Assembly: GCA_038277395.1 (NCBI GenBank)
Contig: CM076196.1
Coordinates: 82,773,786-82,837,785 of the forward strand
Direction: 5' to 3'
Length of the DNA: 64,000 bases
Source of the DNA: Dryocosmus kuriphilus
Taxonomy: Eukaryota > Arthropoda > Insecta > Hymenoptera > Cynipidae
Positions 45,940-59,013 of the stretch are shown here, piece by piece. A model generated the notes under the pieces. It was not told the DNA's origin, made no database searches, and worked only from the letters and a program-made list of their open reading frames with translations. The translations under genes were made by a program, and so were the position numbers. Position 1 is the first letter of the stretch. Every line of letters begins with the position of its first letter.

Positions 45940-48900
45940 AACCCTAGTTTCATTACTGAATTTTTAGCCAAAACAAGTTGATTAAAAATCTAATGTGAAA
46001 TATTTGTGGTCATAATTTATTTATAAAAGTAATAACTAATGAAAGAATGCTTTCTCCAAATATTTTCTTAAGGGCAAAAAGACGTTTATATAAAACACTT
46101 TCTCAATTTTGAAATATTAATACTCAAAAAGGTTCGTTTTATATTTATTGGAATTCTAGAAACGAAAACTGAATTCTTGTACTAATAACAATCTTTAAAT
46201 AAATTTTTTATTATAATCAAAAGGTTTATCTCTTCTCGTAAAAATAAATCACAAAAATACTAGATTCTTTAATAATTCATATGGTATTGTGAACAAAATT
46301 GCGTTAGAGATTTTTGATATCTGCAATTTGAAGCAAATTCGACTTAAAAGCAAAATAATATTTTTCATATATTTATGGAAAAGAACTGTTTTCTTCATTT
46401 CGTGTTTTTACATTATGGAAGAAATAAAATATGACCTTTTCATTATCAATATTTAGAATACCTACTATGCCGATAGCCCCATTTTTAATCGATATATCCA
46501 TAAATTTTATTTTATCATATAAAAATGAGAACTCTTTATTAGGAAAATCTTATCGCTCATGGAGGTAACAGATTTTAGGAGATTTTATACCTTGGTTATT
46601 TTTGACCTACTGTTTTCTTGTGAGATACGAAGCCACTTTTCTGCTTCATGAAAGCCTATGAAAGTGTGAAACAGGGTCGGTAATATTTTACTCTACGACA
46701 GTATTTCGTTTTCCACTAATAGGAATGAAACAGTTTTTTCCCAGTTACAAGAGATTAAAATTTTTACATTTTTCGAGTATAAAACTATAAAACACAGAAC
46801 AGCTATTTCACATTAGATACAAGTACACTTGTTAATTACACACATTTCCAGAAATAAATTAAATTGACTTTACCTTGTTTTGTAGAACGAAAACCCCAGT
46901 AATTAACTCAATTAATTGTTTTAAAAAATTCATTGAATAGTCGTACAATAATTTTCTAAGCTCTTAAATTCAATTTATGTCAAAGGGAAAAATTGTTTCG
47001 AGAACTAGAGTGTTATCCACAAGATGACTCTTGTTATTAAACTTTCTCCGCACATTTTCCGCCTTCTTTAAGAGTCGATGAAACACACGTTCCTCACAAG
47101 TGGCTTATACGAGAAAGAAATCTGTCTTTTTTTCACATTTTTTTCATTTTGCAACATCTGGGACAGGGATTCCCAAGATTAATCATTAATGCGTTCGTCA
47201 AAGTCGCAAGGCTATTTAATTCGCTAGCGACGCATCCCCTGCCTCTCTTCATTTTCCCTCAAAATGGCTCTTGTCTGCCATGTTCTGTAATGAGTACAAA
47301 TTCAGCTCGCGAATATATGTCGGCTGTACACCTCTTTGTGCTACATGCGTTTTCTATCAAATACTATAGAGAAAACCATTTAAAAAACGCTGCCGTGGAT
47401 CGATGTCGCTTGTCGGTGTCTTTTGCTTTCCCGCACTTCTCGAAACGAAACGAGCTTGTGACGATCGTCCAAATTTTTGGTGTTTTGACTGAAAACAAAC
47501 TACTAACTAGATTTTAGAAAGGAGAGACAAAGAACACCCAAAAGAATCTAACATAACAGAAAATAAAATCATAACACAAGGACTGAAACTTACAGAAAAA
47601 AAGACAAAAAGGGCCCATGCCGAATCGAGACAGCAAAACCAAATATACTGAACACATACAAGAACATCCTCCAGTCAAAGCAGGGACCACGTGATTATGT
47701 CTGAGCTCGGAACCACGATTTTGCATGGAGCACATGTCCACCGTCGCTCTACTATCGACTCCGCACCAAACTCAACCCTCATCAATTCTCTCTTTTCCTT
47801 CCAACTTTTTATATGTATCTTGCCCTCACTATTTTTCACACACACCATCATCAATCTCATCACTTTTGCAATCAGCATTGGCCCATCCTGCGCTAGTAAA
47901 TCGTGCATTGCTCGCTCGCTCGGTCTTCACCGCTAATTTAATTAATCGAGCGTGAAAATCACGCAGCTGCACTGTGTGTATGTAGTATGTAGATAGCACT
48001 GTGCAAATTTATATCTTATACAAATCTACACTCTCTTGAGAAATATAGATTGCTTCGTGTCTTGTAAGAACGTCTTCATTCAATTCTGAACTCAGAAATC
48101 TGCGACATGAAAATTGCCAACAATATCTTGCAATAAACTATTTCTACTATCACTCTCACGAATGTATCATCCTATGATATTAATATCAATTAATAATCAT
48201 TGCTCGACTGCATGGCACTTTTTCTTATACACATCTTATAAACGCAATTTCGTATTTTTCAACTTTCTACTGCACTAAAGGGACTCAAAGAAATTTTGTT
48301 CTTTACTTCTCTAATTAAATTTTAATTAATGCAAATACACAGTCGGCTAATATTTATACAGTATATGGTATATTTAAGGGTAAAGTTAAAAATTTAACTT
48401 CAAATATTGGTAACATTATTATTTTACATTGTATTCTTTCTAATCATGATTTCTTCATTTCATTTTTGAAAAGTCAAGTAAAACTTTCAGGCTGCACTGG
48501 AAATCCGAAGCGTTACTGAACTAGGTATCACTAGTCTAAAATATAGTTATATATCAGTGGCTGTGGCGACAATTCCTGCCTTTTATAATATGACGGGGTG
48601 AAATGTAACGCCTTCTATGGGGCAACTTTTCGGAAGTAAATGTCATATGAATTTCACAAAAGTTTCCTAAACAGTTTTCTCGCCGAGAGACGAAGCAGTT
48701 GCAAGAAATTGTAAAAGAGAAGCAAGCATAGTTTTCAGTAAGATATGATATTTTATTTAGTGGAATAATATAATATACTAATATTTAGTTTCAAATAATA
48801 AAGAAACTAAAATATTCTACTATACTATTCACCTCATAATGGTTTCCACTTATGAAAATTCTTTGCAGAATCATTGTTACAGTCTTGAATAGTTTATCAA

Positions 48901-49350
48901 AAAATTCTCATTAATTTTTTTCGAACATTCAATATAATTTCACAGTTTTAAAATACCAAAAATTCCTCTAGCCTTGACGAGTGTGTGTGTATTTTGGTCA
49001 ACATTCTAAGTAATTCAAAATTATTATTTGTTCCCATTGCAAGCTTTGCACAATAACACATAGTTCACCAGACCATGATTTACAATGTGAGAAATATCAG
49101 TTCTGGTCCAGACCAATTTGGTAAACTTCCAGGACGTAAAGTTACTGTTTGTGTTAAGGACAATTGTCCGAGCAAATCCCTGGAGATAAATGTATATAAC
49201 TTTAGAACGCCCTTGGTCCCTTCTTTGCTAAACTGTAAATACACCGAAATAATTCTCTTCATTAAAATAATAGGTCAAATAAAAGTATGGGAGAATCATT
49301 ATGAGGTGGATGATTATTTCGTCCATAGGTTCAAAACTTCTTTTAAATAA
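45940..49350. other. Intron stretch, nothing clearly identified
   Basis: AT-rich, with a slightly more balanced zone at 47140-47960 that yields overlapping open frames on both strands (47149-47517, 47514-47741, 47675-47955). None shows a domain, and they overlap each other, as chance frames do. No strong repeats are seen. Confidence 0.45.
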
Positions 49351-49576
49351 TAGTATAATGAGTAGTCGATCTTGAAGGAGACAAATAAAACAACAAATTC
49401 GTGTGTTAATGAGATGTTTCGTTGACTGATTCATCAACCTTTCATTTAAGCCTGAAGAGGTTGAATTAGTCAATGAAACATCGCATTAACACACGAATTT
49501 GTTGTCTTATTTGGCTCCTTCAAGATCGACTACTCATTATACTATCATTACTATGTGGAGCGACAATCCTTCTCAT
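49351..49576. mobile_element. Foldback element flanked by 15-bp direct repeats
   Basis: The left arm, from TAGTATAATGAGTAGTCGAT at 49351 to about 49434, pairs almost perfectly over roughly 85 bp with the right arm, from GGTTGAATTAGTCAATGAAA (about 49459) to ATCGACTACTCATTATACTA (to about 49545). Arms share ACAACAAATTCGTGTGTTAATG. ACTTCTTTTAAATAA occurs at 49336-49350 and 49577-49591 as an exact 15-bp flanking repeat. About 30 bp of extra sequence lies between the right arm and the right repeat. Long target duplication plus long arms is unusual for a DNA MITE. Confidence 0.85.
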
Positions 49577-49591
49577 ACTTCTTTTAAATAA

Positions 49592-51460
49592 ATTGACAAA
49601 AATCATTGCTCTTTTTGATTTTTAATCACTCATCAATATCATATTCAGTCTCGAATTAATTTTCATATCGCAGATTTACTGAGCTATATAAAATATCTAA
49701 TATTTAGATTCAAAATTCAAATATGAACCTAGAAATATTGATTTCAATGGGCGATACCAACACTACATCAAAGAAATTCTAAAACAATCAAATAATTCTG
49801 CAAAAAGTTAGACAATATTTTAAATCTATGATACGAAAGTCTGTATTTTCTATTAGAAAAGTCTTTTTTTATTGCAAACAAATTAAATTTTCGTATTAGA
49901 AGAGGTTTGTAAATATGTCCATTTCTAGAGAAACATGGACAAATATTAAATTTCTTTCTAAATCAAACAATTAAACATTGGCATAGCGGACCGAGTGTCG
50001 AGCAATTATCACTCCGCCTTCCGGTTTCTACGACTAGTACACGCACATTGTACCAACATCATATAGGGCAAAATGTGTATATGAATATGACTTACTGAAA
50101 CAGGAAAGAGGACCTATGGGAGTGCACAAGCATCTATTTTGTTGAGAAACGCAATAATATTATCTCCAAGTAAATAGAGAGAAAAAATTATGTTCAGATA
50201 TAAACAAAGATATTGTTTTATCGTATTATAATTTTAGAAAAAACTTTCATCGTGATTTCATCAAGCGTAATTGTTACACGCTTTATATTGCAAAAAGCAA
50301 CTTAGTGCTCGTCACTTTTTCATATTGTCCACCATGTCGAAAATGCACTTCCATAGAAGGGCCAAATTGAATTTCTTTCGTGAACATTGTCTTTAAATTC
50401 AATTTGTCTTCAATTTGAAAACGGGAAAAATGGACGTTACAAATTTTATAATAAAGGCAATAAGGCCTAAAATAAAACTCTATTTGTAGCAAAATCTAAA
50501 TTACTTTCCTGAAATCTAATTAATTCAAATGCAGCGATTTAATAATTTTTCAAAGAATATAATAGGCCTCCAAAATGTAATTGATCCGTAAAAGTTTCTT
50601 GAAAATTTAAATATTCTCTTGACTTAATTCAAAGGGCGCAAATTAAATCTTGAAATATCTAATATCCATTTCTCCCGTTGATAATTGAATTTGCAGAGAT
50701 GGTACAATTGTTCGGAGGGTATCTACGATTTTTTCCTACGCTTTCCTTTCCATTTCCTTAAAAGCTAGTTTTGCCGCCGTCACGGAGCACTTTGAAAATG
50801 TATACCGTGGCGAAAGGATTGGAAATAGCTTATTTACAATCTATCAAGCCGAATCCCGTACTTCCTGTGGAGTCGATAGCTGAGTGACGCTTCCATGCCA
50901 GCCACAGGCGAGTCCCCATTTCCAAATTCTCCAAGCTCCGACTTTCTGCGTTCGACACGTACTTACTCGGAAACTTGATTAACAGCATAATTGATTTAGT
51001 CTCCTGATATTTCGCTTAAAATTGAAGAATGTATCATCCTTGGACGACGTACTTTCCATTGAGACCGGTATTTTGAAGATCAATCATACCTTCACTTCAT
51101 TTCGAGTCAATTCCTCATTTTGCTCTAATTTCCAATCCCTAAATACTTTTCAAATACTGACTTAGATCTCAATTCACTCAATCAAATTATTTGACCAAAT
51201 GTTGTTAATTATTTATGTTTCTTCAGAATTATGGATTTCGTGACGAATTCACAAAAAAAAAAAATTATTATTTGAAGCATATTTTGTACGAAAACATTTG
51301 GTAATTGTTTACTCTTATTACTTTTTCGAATTTTCACCTACATCGTGTAAAACCCTTTAGACTACCTTCTTGTAAGTTTAAACTTTAATAAAATACTTAG
51401 ATTGATTTATAATATATTTTAAAGGAGGTCGAATCTTTTTCCAATCAGGTAGGTCTTACA
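49592..51460. other. Intron stretch, nothing clearly identified
   Basis: No coding sequence is recognised. AAATTGAATTT / AAATTCAATTT forms an 11-bp inverted pair at about 50365-50405. A more balanced patch at 50690-50970 (GCCGCCGTCACGGAGC, GGAGTCGATAGCTGAG) has no identifiable feature. Confidence 0.4.
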
Positions 51461-52356
51461 CTTCAAATCGCAGAATCTGTTGGGAAGGAAATATGTTGTT
51501 TTTCAGTAAGCGATACGTGTTTTTCCGATTTACGAAAAAAAAATTTCTACGATCTTATGAATATTTGAATTTTTAAGTCTTTTTAAAAAAAAACCGTAAA
51601 TTTTTTCTTATGGCCTGTACAAAGTTTGACCGAATTGAGATATTTAAGTTTTTCTTCCAGATTCTGGTGATGTTTATCGTTCTATTTTGAAGTCCGCCAG
51701 AAAAATTGGACAAGGTTTAAAATGAACAAATTAACGGCTCTCTTCTGAAAGTATAAAAAGTTCATTTTCTCAAAAAAACCATACTTATATTTTTTGACAA
51801 TTTTTTTTAATTTCTCCTTGCTTAAAAAGACATCCTATAAGTTTTATGAGGGCTACACCATTTTTGTGTCTAGGAGAATTTTATTCATAAAATCTATATC
51901 TCGCATTTCTCTCGAGAACTCAAAATAGTTTAACCTAGAGAATTTTTCCCCCTGAAAACTGTTAATGAAAAAAATTGACAAAAAAATATATGTGTGGGAT
52001 TTTTAAGAAAATGAACTTTTAATATTTTCAGAAAAATAGACGTTATTTTCGTTACTTTAAACCTTTTTTAATTTTCCTTACACACTTCAAAAGGGAAAGA
52101 TAAACTTCACAAAAAAAAAACTGAAATAAAAACTTAAATATGTCAATTGGGTCAAAAGTTATACAGGATTAAAGAAAACAATTGCGTTTTTTTTTTTTTT
52201 TTGAAAAATACACTTTAAAAAAACACACGTAAACATTCAAATACTCAGAACATCGTAGATTCTTTTTTTCGCAAATAGGAAAAATATGTGTCACCTAATT
52301 TTCTCTGAAAAGCAACACATTTCATTCCCAATAGATTCTGCTAGCTTGATTTGAAA
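51461..52356. mobile_element. Long foldback element, about 0.9 kb
   Basis: Outer arms: TTCAAATC...GCAGAATCTGTTGGGAA (51461-51487) pairs with TTCCCAATAGATTCTGC...GATTTGAA (52324-52356). Pairing continues inward: GTTGTTTTTCAG / CTGAAAAGCAAC, TTTTTCCGATTTACGAAAAA / TTTTTCGCAAATAGGAAAAA, TTTCTACGATCTT / ACATCGTAGATT, and GTATAAAAAGTTCATTTTCT / AAGAAAATGAACTTTTAATA near the centre. The unit is almost entirely palindromic. No transposase frame is seen. Confidence 0.85.
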
Positions 52357-55300
52357 CGGATTCGGTCATGGTATTTTCACTTAACCAAATACATTAACGC
52401 AATAACATTTTGTCCATGGTGTATACGTAGGTACTATGAATTTAAAAAATCTTCGTGATTAACTTTTTCTTGTGAATCCGCTATGAAAACCCAAAATACT
52501 AGAGAAGATTAAAAATCTAATTTTTCATTTCAATTTATTTCATTTTTGTACTGCTCTGATCAAGATTTTTTTTCGATTTAACCTCTGCCAGAATGAAAGA
52601 AACTGCTGACCATTTTTAAGAGTGAGATATCTATAAATCAGTATTTGCGCGTTATATGTACAATACCGGTTCAAGTCAGGCATATAGGTCCTTGACTGTC
52701 TATTCAATAATTTCCGCTACGGACACAACACGTTTGCATCCAGTACAGGTATCAATGCAGCGGAATGGAGACAAAGGGGAATGAGTACTCGCTGAGCTAA
52801 GCTTAGTTAGGCTAAGCTCGCATTTGTCCTGCATACACTCGAGCTTCGATTTCTTTACTGAATGCGAACAAAGAGTCGGTAAGCTCGGTGTTCTGGGTAA
52901 ATGTTCCGAAAATCACTGCAAATAGTGCAAGTATAACATATATAAATATATTTATATATCTCGCACCTTGCCAATCAATTGGCAGACTGGATTAGCTGTC
53001 AGGGTTGACAATGACATGCACTGATTTTCAGATCCCAGATATGCCCTAAGACATCTTTATAATTCAAACTTCGTCGTACACTTGCAAGCGAACAAATCAC
53101 TTGTCAAGCGATATTCATACAATTAATTATACGAATTTACACAATATAGTTGTTGATCACTTCTTTGTAAAACACCAATCCATTTTCAATATTATGCAAA
53201 TTTGTAATAATTTTCCGCTTTTAAGCTCATTTACGGATTGGCCCGTATGTTTTCGATAAAATTGAGGTCCTCTCCAATATCGCATGTGAGTGGTAAACAT
53301 TGATGTTGGTTATCGTGTTTGCTTTATACTATGTGTACATGATCCGATATTTCCATGTAATTAAGGGTTCGCAATGATAGATTACCAAGTCCTCATAATG
53401 AGTGTTTCGACCGTGTTTTAATTCCAAAAAAGTACAGAATCAACTGCTGCTGATTTTCAAAGCTTCTAGCATGTAAAAGATAATTGTTCTTACTATCTAA
53501 GTACATGTTAAATCACACACAAGTTTCTCTCATTGTATAAGCTAAATGCAGTATTAACTTTCAAATAATAAGGAGAGCTTGAAATGTAATTAACCTTAAT
53601 CATGCTTCCAGCTAAATGTAGCTATATAGTATCCAGGTAATTATGCAATTACCGAAGGAGGTGTGCCAGCCTGCATGCTATTCACGAAACGTAACTTAGC
53701 ATACCACACGAGGTGACATTTCCCAATTTCGCAGACCAATCTATTCGTAATTGCGTGTACATGTATGTAAATTTACTTGGAATGAATGTTCAAGCAGGTA
53801 AGGAAATGCGGGAAAGGGTCCTTTCTTTTCAGCTGGAAGCATTTTCACGTGAACAATGCCGAGCGATCATTGAAGTGGAAGAGCATAGCGCCTATCGCTC
53901 GACACTTGCTAAAGTGTCTGAGCATTGAAAACACTATACGACATAAGAGAAAAGGTCCAAGTACATACCTGGTTCACCTGTTGCTTGTGGTTGTGTAACA
54001 ATGAAGTTTCTTCTTAGATTCGCAGTCTTTCTTATATACCTTTCCTCCCAAATTTCCTACTGTTTGCATTCCTCGATCTCTTCCCGCCTTTCCATCTCTT
54101 TTACATTGCGCCTCTTTGTATTATTGGTGTATATATTTGCACGCAATCGCGATTCAACCGTCCATATTATCCATTGCATTTTCTTCTCTCGTTTCTTTTC
54201 TTGAAGAAGAAACTCGCCAAGCCGGAAAAATTGTGCATCATTTCCGGTCCATGGTTCGTTGCCTTTTGTACTTACGGCGATAAAACCTTGAACAAAAATC
54301 AAAATTAAAGACTAATTTTTAACAGTTTTTGGGAAGTTGCTAGTGATAAATTAAATAGTTTCAGTTATAGTTCGTGTGTAATTTAAAAACAAATTTAAAC
54401 AGAGAAATATACACAGTAATAAAAATAATACTAAGTATTCTTGCACCTTAAAATTTTTGGCACTGAATTCAATCACATTTGTCTCACGACTCAATTCTGA
54501 AATTGGGATAATGGGGTCTTACATTCAGACCGATTTTGATTAAATCAAGAAAAATTTTACTGTATGTACATAATGCTAAATTGTTAAAAATTTTAGCATT
54601 CGTGTTACTGCGAAGAGACTCTATAATCAACATTTAAAAGCATTAAATTTATAACTAAATCCCAAAATTAAAATGGTTCGTCCAACATATTTTAAAAGAA
54701 TGAAATTTTATGTTGTGCTAATTTGTAATTATAGATCTATTTTTGAAACTTTAAATTTACAAAAATTCAATATTTAGTGCACCCATATTGGAAAGAATCC
54801 AAGTTGTGAAGAATTAATATATTTGATATGTAGCATCCAAATTAAACGTGAAACACATTTTAAATAAGTATCAAATTTAGAAAGTAAAAATTAATTTCTA
54901 TATGAATTTAACAATACATTTCAGAATTAGGTACCCACACATTACTTTTCAAATTGAACTTTAAAATTTAAGTTGTTCCAAGTTCGTTCTTTAAAAAATT
55001 ACAATTAAACATTTTTCATGATCGAATGATTTTCTTATGCAACATTTTTCTTTAACAACCAAAAGATACCAATAGATTTAAAATCGTTTCGACAGAGAAA
55101 AACAAAAGATTTAGTTCGATTTAAAATTGCCTTTGCTTAAATTGAGCAAAATTTCTCTGGGTTTGAAGAAAATTGGTTTCTATTTAAGATCTTAATTTCA
55201 TAATTGACCTTAACTTCAACAAAGTTTTACTGAATTTAATATTAACAATTTTAATGTGAAATAATTTTAAATATTCTTTTCACTGTGTAGATATTGACTT

Positions 55301-55448
55301 TTGAAACTTTGAACAGTTTCAAATTGAAACATGTTAAAATTTAAATGCGTTAAAAAAATACTTAAAATTGTTACATCTTAAAAATTATTTGTATTAAATT
55401 CAAAGCTGTAATGATTTCGAATATTATCAATGTTATACATAATTGATA
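52357..55448. other. Intron stretch, nothing clearly identified
   Basis: Minor items: a TATATAAATATATTTATATA palindrome at about 52938-52960, and GAGCTAAGCTTAGTTAGGCTAAGCTCG-like self-complementarity near 52793. Diverged relatives of words seen at 34260-34860 occur at 54530-55270. Open frames at 53713-53998 and 54001-54302 show no domain. Confidence 0.4.
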
Positions 55449-55670
55449 CGTTCTCTAGAAAAACTACCTAAGTCGACTTAGATTGTGGTATAAAATTTAC
55501 GAAGTAATTTGTCAAAATGTATTTTTACAAAACAAAAAATATATGTTTTGACTAGTAAAATGTTTTATAAAACGAAAACATATGTTTTTTAGTTTGTAAA
55601 AACACATTTGGAAAGTTTCTTCGGAAATGTGCCAAAACCTAAATCGACTTAGTGGTTTTTCTAGAGAACG
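55449..55670. mobile_element. Short foldback element
   Basis: CGTTCTCTAGAAAAACTACC plus TAAGTCGACTTAG (from 55449) is inverted as CTAAATCGACTTAGTGG plus TTTTTCTAGAGAACG (to 55670). The middle also pairs (ATGTATTTTTACAAA / TTTGTAAAAACACAT, with AAACATATGTTTT at the apex). About 222 bp, no coding capacity. Confidence 0.85.
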
Positions 55671-57410
55671 GCTCAATTGATGTAAACATAGTGCTTTTTC
55701 TCAATTATATTAAAGGCAGCAGCTCATTCCAGTTCGTAAATTAATAAATTCTTAGTTTGCTAACCTTCCCAGCTTTTTCAGGTTTTCTCTTGTTTATAGC
55801 AACTTAACTTTTCAACTTGTCTGCTATTCATAACTTACAAAACAGAATTGTTCTACAACTCTGTGAAAAATTATAAATATTAAAACTATAATTAGTTTTA
55901 AGCTAACGAAATTTAAAATTGCAGACGACTGAACAATTGAAACTAAGTTGCGTTACAGTCTCAAAAACTTACTCTCAAATTCTGATTTTTAATGCTTCTC
56001 GTGTATGCAAATATTTCATTTACAGACGTTTGACAAAGAAATAAGAAAATACAATAATTCCACATCATTTTCAATATGTTCCTAAAGCAGCGATAATATT
56101 GTAACGATCGAACAATTGCTAATGATGGTTCACTCATAATGGAAATCCATCCTTTGTTTTCTGCCCATAAATCGAGAATTGTCCCGCATGCACGTTTCAA
56201 TTATCGCGTTCAGATGACCGCACGAAACATTCGCACAATATGGAGTGCAAGAGAAAACCACCTAATCGAATACTGAAATACCAACTACCTATAATTATAA
56301 TTGGCATTCATTTCTCTCTGGAAAATATTGTACTTGTTGAAAAACACTAGACAAGTGATTTTGTTCGCTTGTGGAGGCAAGGCTTTGTAGAATAAGGCGA
56401 TAGTCAGTATTGACACGGGTCCGAGCGTGTGCAAGACAGGTGTTTCTTCAATTCGGATGCGCTCTTACTTGCGTGCCCCTCAACGCACCGCTGCCCAAAG
56501 TCGCACAGTGCGTCTGAGCCTGGGCACTCATGTAAGACCACGTTCCGAAAATTACAGATGAAGCCATAAAACTCTGAAACTTACATTTGTAGCAGATAGT
56601 TGTAATGTTCCTGCAACGTCGCAAACACGAAGGAAATATTCCTAACAAATCCGACACGTATTCCGCACAACTTCAAGTATCAAAGAAGGAAAACTCATTT
56701 CACAAAGGCATAATTTAGTAAAGGAAACATGCAGTGGAGAAAATATTCACTGAATAGAATAAAAGTTTGAGTGAAGAAAGGAAATATTTTTTAGAAGAAG
56801 GTCTGCCAATAGGTGTCGGAGTTGCGACACATGGGCGCAATCCCCTCTATTTGGTTCTTTGCTCATCCTGATACTTGTTTTCATCGTGAATCTGTTTGCA
56901 AAAGAGACCCTCTGCCGTGCGAGTATCATAAATAAAGGAACTTGGCAAGGTGCACACCATGAAGGAAGAGGGATAAAATTCTCCTGTGAAAACAGCTCGC
57001 GATCTTTTCAGCAGTTCTTTGTGGCAGAATATGTGGAGGAAAAGAAATAGAAAAACGGAAAGGGCATAAAAGTGTGGAAACGGAGATAAAAAGAGTAAAT
57101 AAAAAGGAAAGTATAACATATTGAAAATCAATAGGTTGAGTCTGTCGAAGCAATTTAGCGAATCTAATGTAATAAAGTGACTATATATGTTCAATTATAC
57201 GACACATTCCTGCCACAAAGATCTGCCCACATGTGTTGCGAATGTGTGAAAGAAATCCTCCGTGAACAATGTTCTCCTTTATCATTGTCTGCCCTTTTCC
57301 CAAACAAGAGTAGGTAATTAAAGACATATGCCACATTGTGCCCCGCTTCATCCTGCACAGAACCACAGATGGCTGATTACCGTTAATGTAACGACTAACA
57401 CACAACAATA
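55671..57410. other. Intron stretch, nothing clearly identified
   Basis: No exon, RNA or strong repeat is recognised. Overlapping short open frames on both strands (56448-56657, 56747-57194, 56859-57050, 57181-57408) have no domains and no supported splice sites. Confidence 0.4.
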
Positions 57411-57653
57411 CGTTAGATGTGTCGTGTACGCGACAACATGCGTCACCTGTAATCTAACTGTTGTATTTCACATTGCAACTTATAGAAAATGTAACAGTGT
57501 AACCCATACATATTGCAATTCATACCTGATTTAACTTGCACATATTATAACATAAACATGTTGTACCTCACAAATGTTGTATCTCATACATGATATAACT
57601 CATATATGTTTTAATGTCTATACCTATACTCATACTTGTTGTAGCTCTTATCT
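57411..57653. repeat. Degenerate 16-bp tandem repeat
   Basis: Successive 16-mers such as GTTGTACCTCACAAAT, GTTGTATCTCATACAT, GATATAACTCATATAT, GTTTTAATGTCTATAC and GTTGTAGCTCTTATCT follow a loose consensus GTTGTAACTCATACAT. Earlier, more diverged units (ATTGCAATTCATACCT, GATTTAACTTGCACAT, ATTATAACATAAACAT) extend it leftward to about 57430. The short open frame here (57328-57534) is a by-product of the period. Confidence 0.75.
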
Positions 57654-58572
57654 GAATAACCGTCTTTCTTGCTTTGCATGAGTGGCAATCTAATCCAGCT
57701 TTTGAATTGTGGTTGCGAATGGAAAATCCCTTTTGAGAACCACCTTTAGTTTCCTATTGCTTCGGTAATGTGAAGAACTTATAAATATAACGATATATTT
57801 TAGTGGTACGGTATATTTCAGAATGCAAAAGTTGATATTTTCTAAGTGTATTAGGGTTCCTTATAAAGTCATTAAAGTTTATGCGATTGCAGAGAGAATC
57901 TCTCCTTGCAAATCTAACTTATGTTAAACTTGTATGGATTGAATGAAGGCCTGAATTGTTCTCATTTCAACCCGGCTTTGTCATTAAACTCGATGCAAGA
58001 ATAGTTAGTGTATGTCTAATCTTCTTTGTGCATCTATCGATTGAAGTGTATGCATTTAGAAACCTAGAATCGAGAACAAGTCGTTAATGCGCTTAATAAA
58101 TGGCATCGTTTCTATATGGCATAGTACTGTTTCAATTGTATAGTATTTGATAGAAGCATTTTCGAAGAATAGAATAATTTTTATCACAGAAGACGCAATT
58201 TTAGGATAAATAATGGTTAAAATTCATCAGGGCATCCACTCTATAATTGTCTTAAAATTTTGAAGCAATTCAATTGAATTTTATTCAAAATGAGCATTTG
58301 AACCAAATCTCTATAGAAATTTTATAAAAAATCTATCCAATAAATTCACAAGAGAGGAAATTGCTTTTAATTTGCCTTGTCTTCTTTTAAAAAATTATTT
58401 TGGAATTTGTTTGGCATTTCGACAAAATTTGTGTGCAATTTTGTGTCCGTACTTTAGAAAGAAATATCTTTGGTTAAAATTTTTGTGTTTGAAACATTAA
58501 AATTGTTATATTCAAAAACAACAGTATTTTCTTTAAACACTTCAATTTTAAATTTTGGTTATTTTACGACAT
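57654..58572. other. Gene-free AT-rich intron stretch
   Basis: Nothing recognisable on either strand. Confidence 0.45.
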
Positions 58573-59013
58573 GGTACATGACTTCTGATATGATCAAATA
58601 TTTACAACTGTAGCACCTTTCATATCAACAAATTATATTTTCTGAGGTACGTACCTGAGCACCAAACGTTTCATCAGACCAATTTCCTCAGAAATCTCTA
58701 TCAAAGGGGTTTTCGGGTCGCTGATTACGAATTTGGAGTCAGAATTTAAATTTTCGTAGTGGCGAATCAAATATGGAGGACCAAAAATAAAAAATTTATT
58801 ATAATTCTACTAACAATCACTATGAAGCAGTTTTTTTGGTCGGCATTTTAAAAATTTTAATTCTGATTTCACCAGAAAACCCCGTTGATAGAGAATTCTG
58901 AGGAAAATGGTCTCATGAAACGTTTCGTGCTTGGGTACCTATGAAAATTTAAATTGTTGATATAAAAGGTCCTACAGTCGTAAATATTGGACCATATCAG
59001 AAATCATATACAT
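58573..59013. mobile_element. Foldback element with about 120-bp arms
   Basis: The left arm (58573 on) TTCTGATATGATCAAATATT plus TACAACTGTAGCACC is inverted on the right as GGTCCTACAGTCGTA plus AATATTGGACCATATCAGAA (to about 59002). Pairing continues: TATCAACAAATTATATTTTC / GAAAATTTAAATTGTTGATA, AAACGTTTCATCAGACCA / TGGTCTCATGAAACGTTT, CAGAAATCTCTATCAA / TTGATAGAGAATTCTG and GGGGTTTTC / GAAAACCCC. Loop about 180 bp, no coding capacity. Confidence 0.88.

Noticed and set aside
47149..47955. Cluster of overlapping open frames on both strands
   Set aside because: Mutually overlapping, no recognisable domain, no consistent splice sites.
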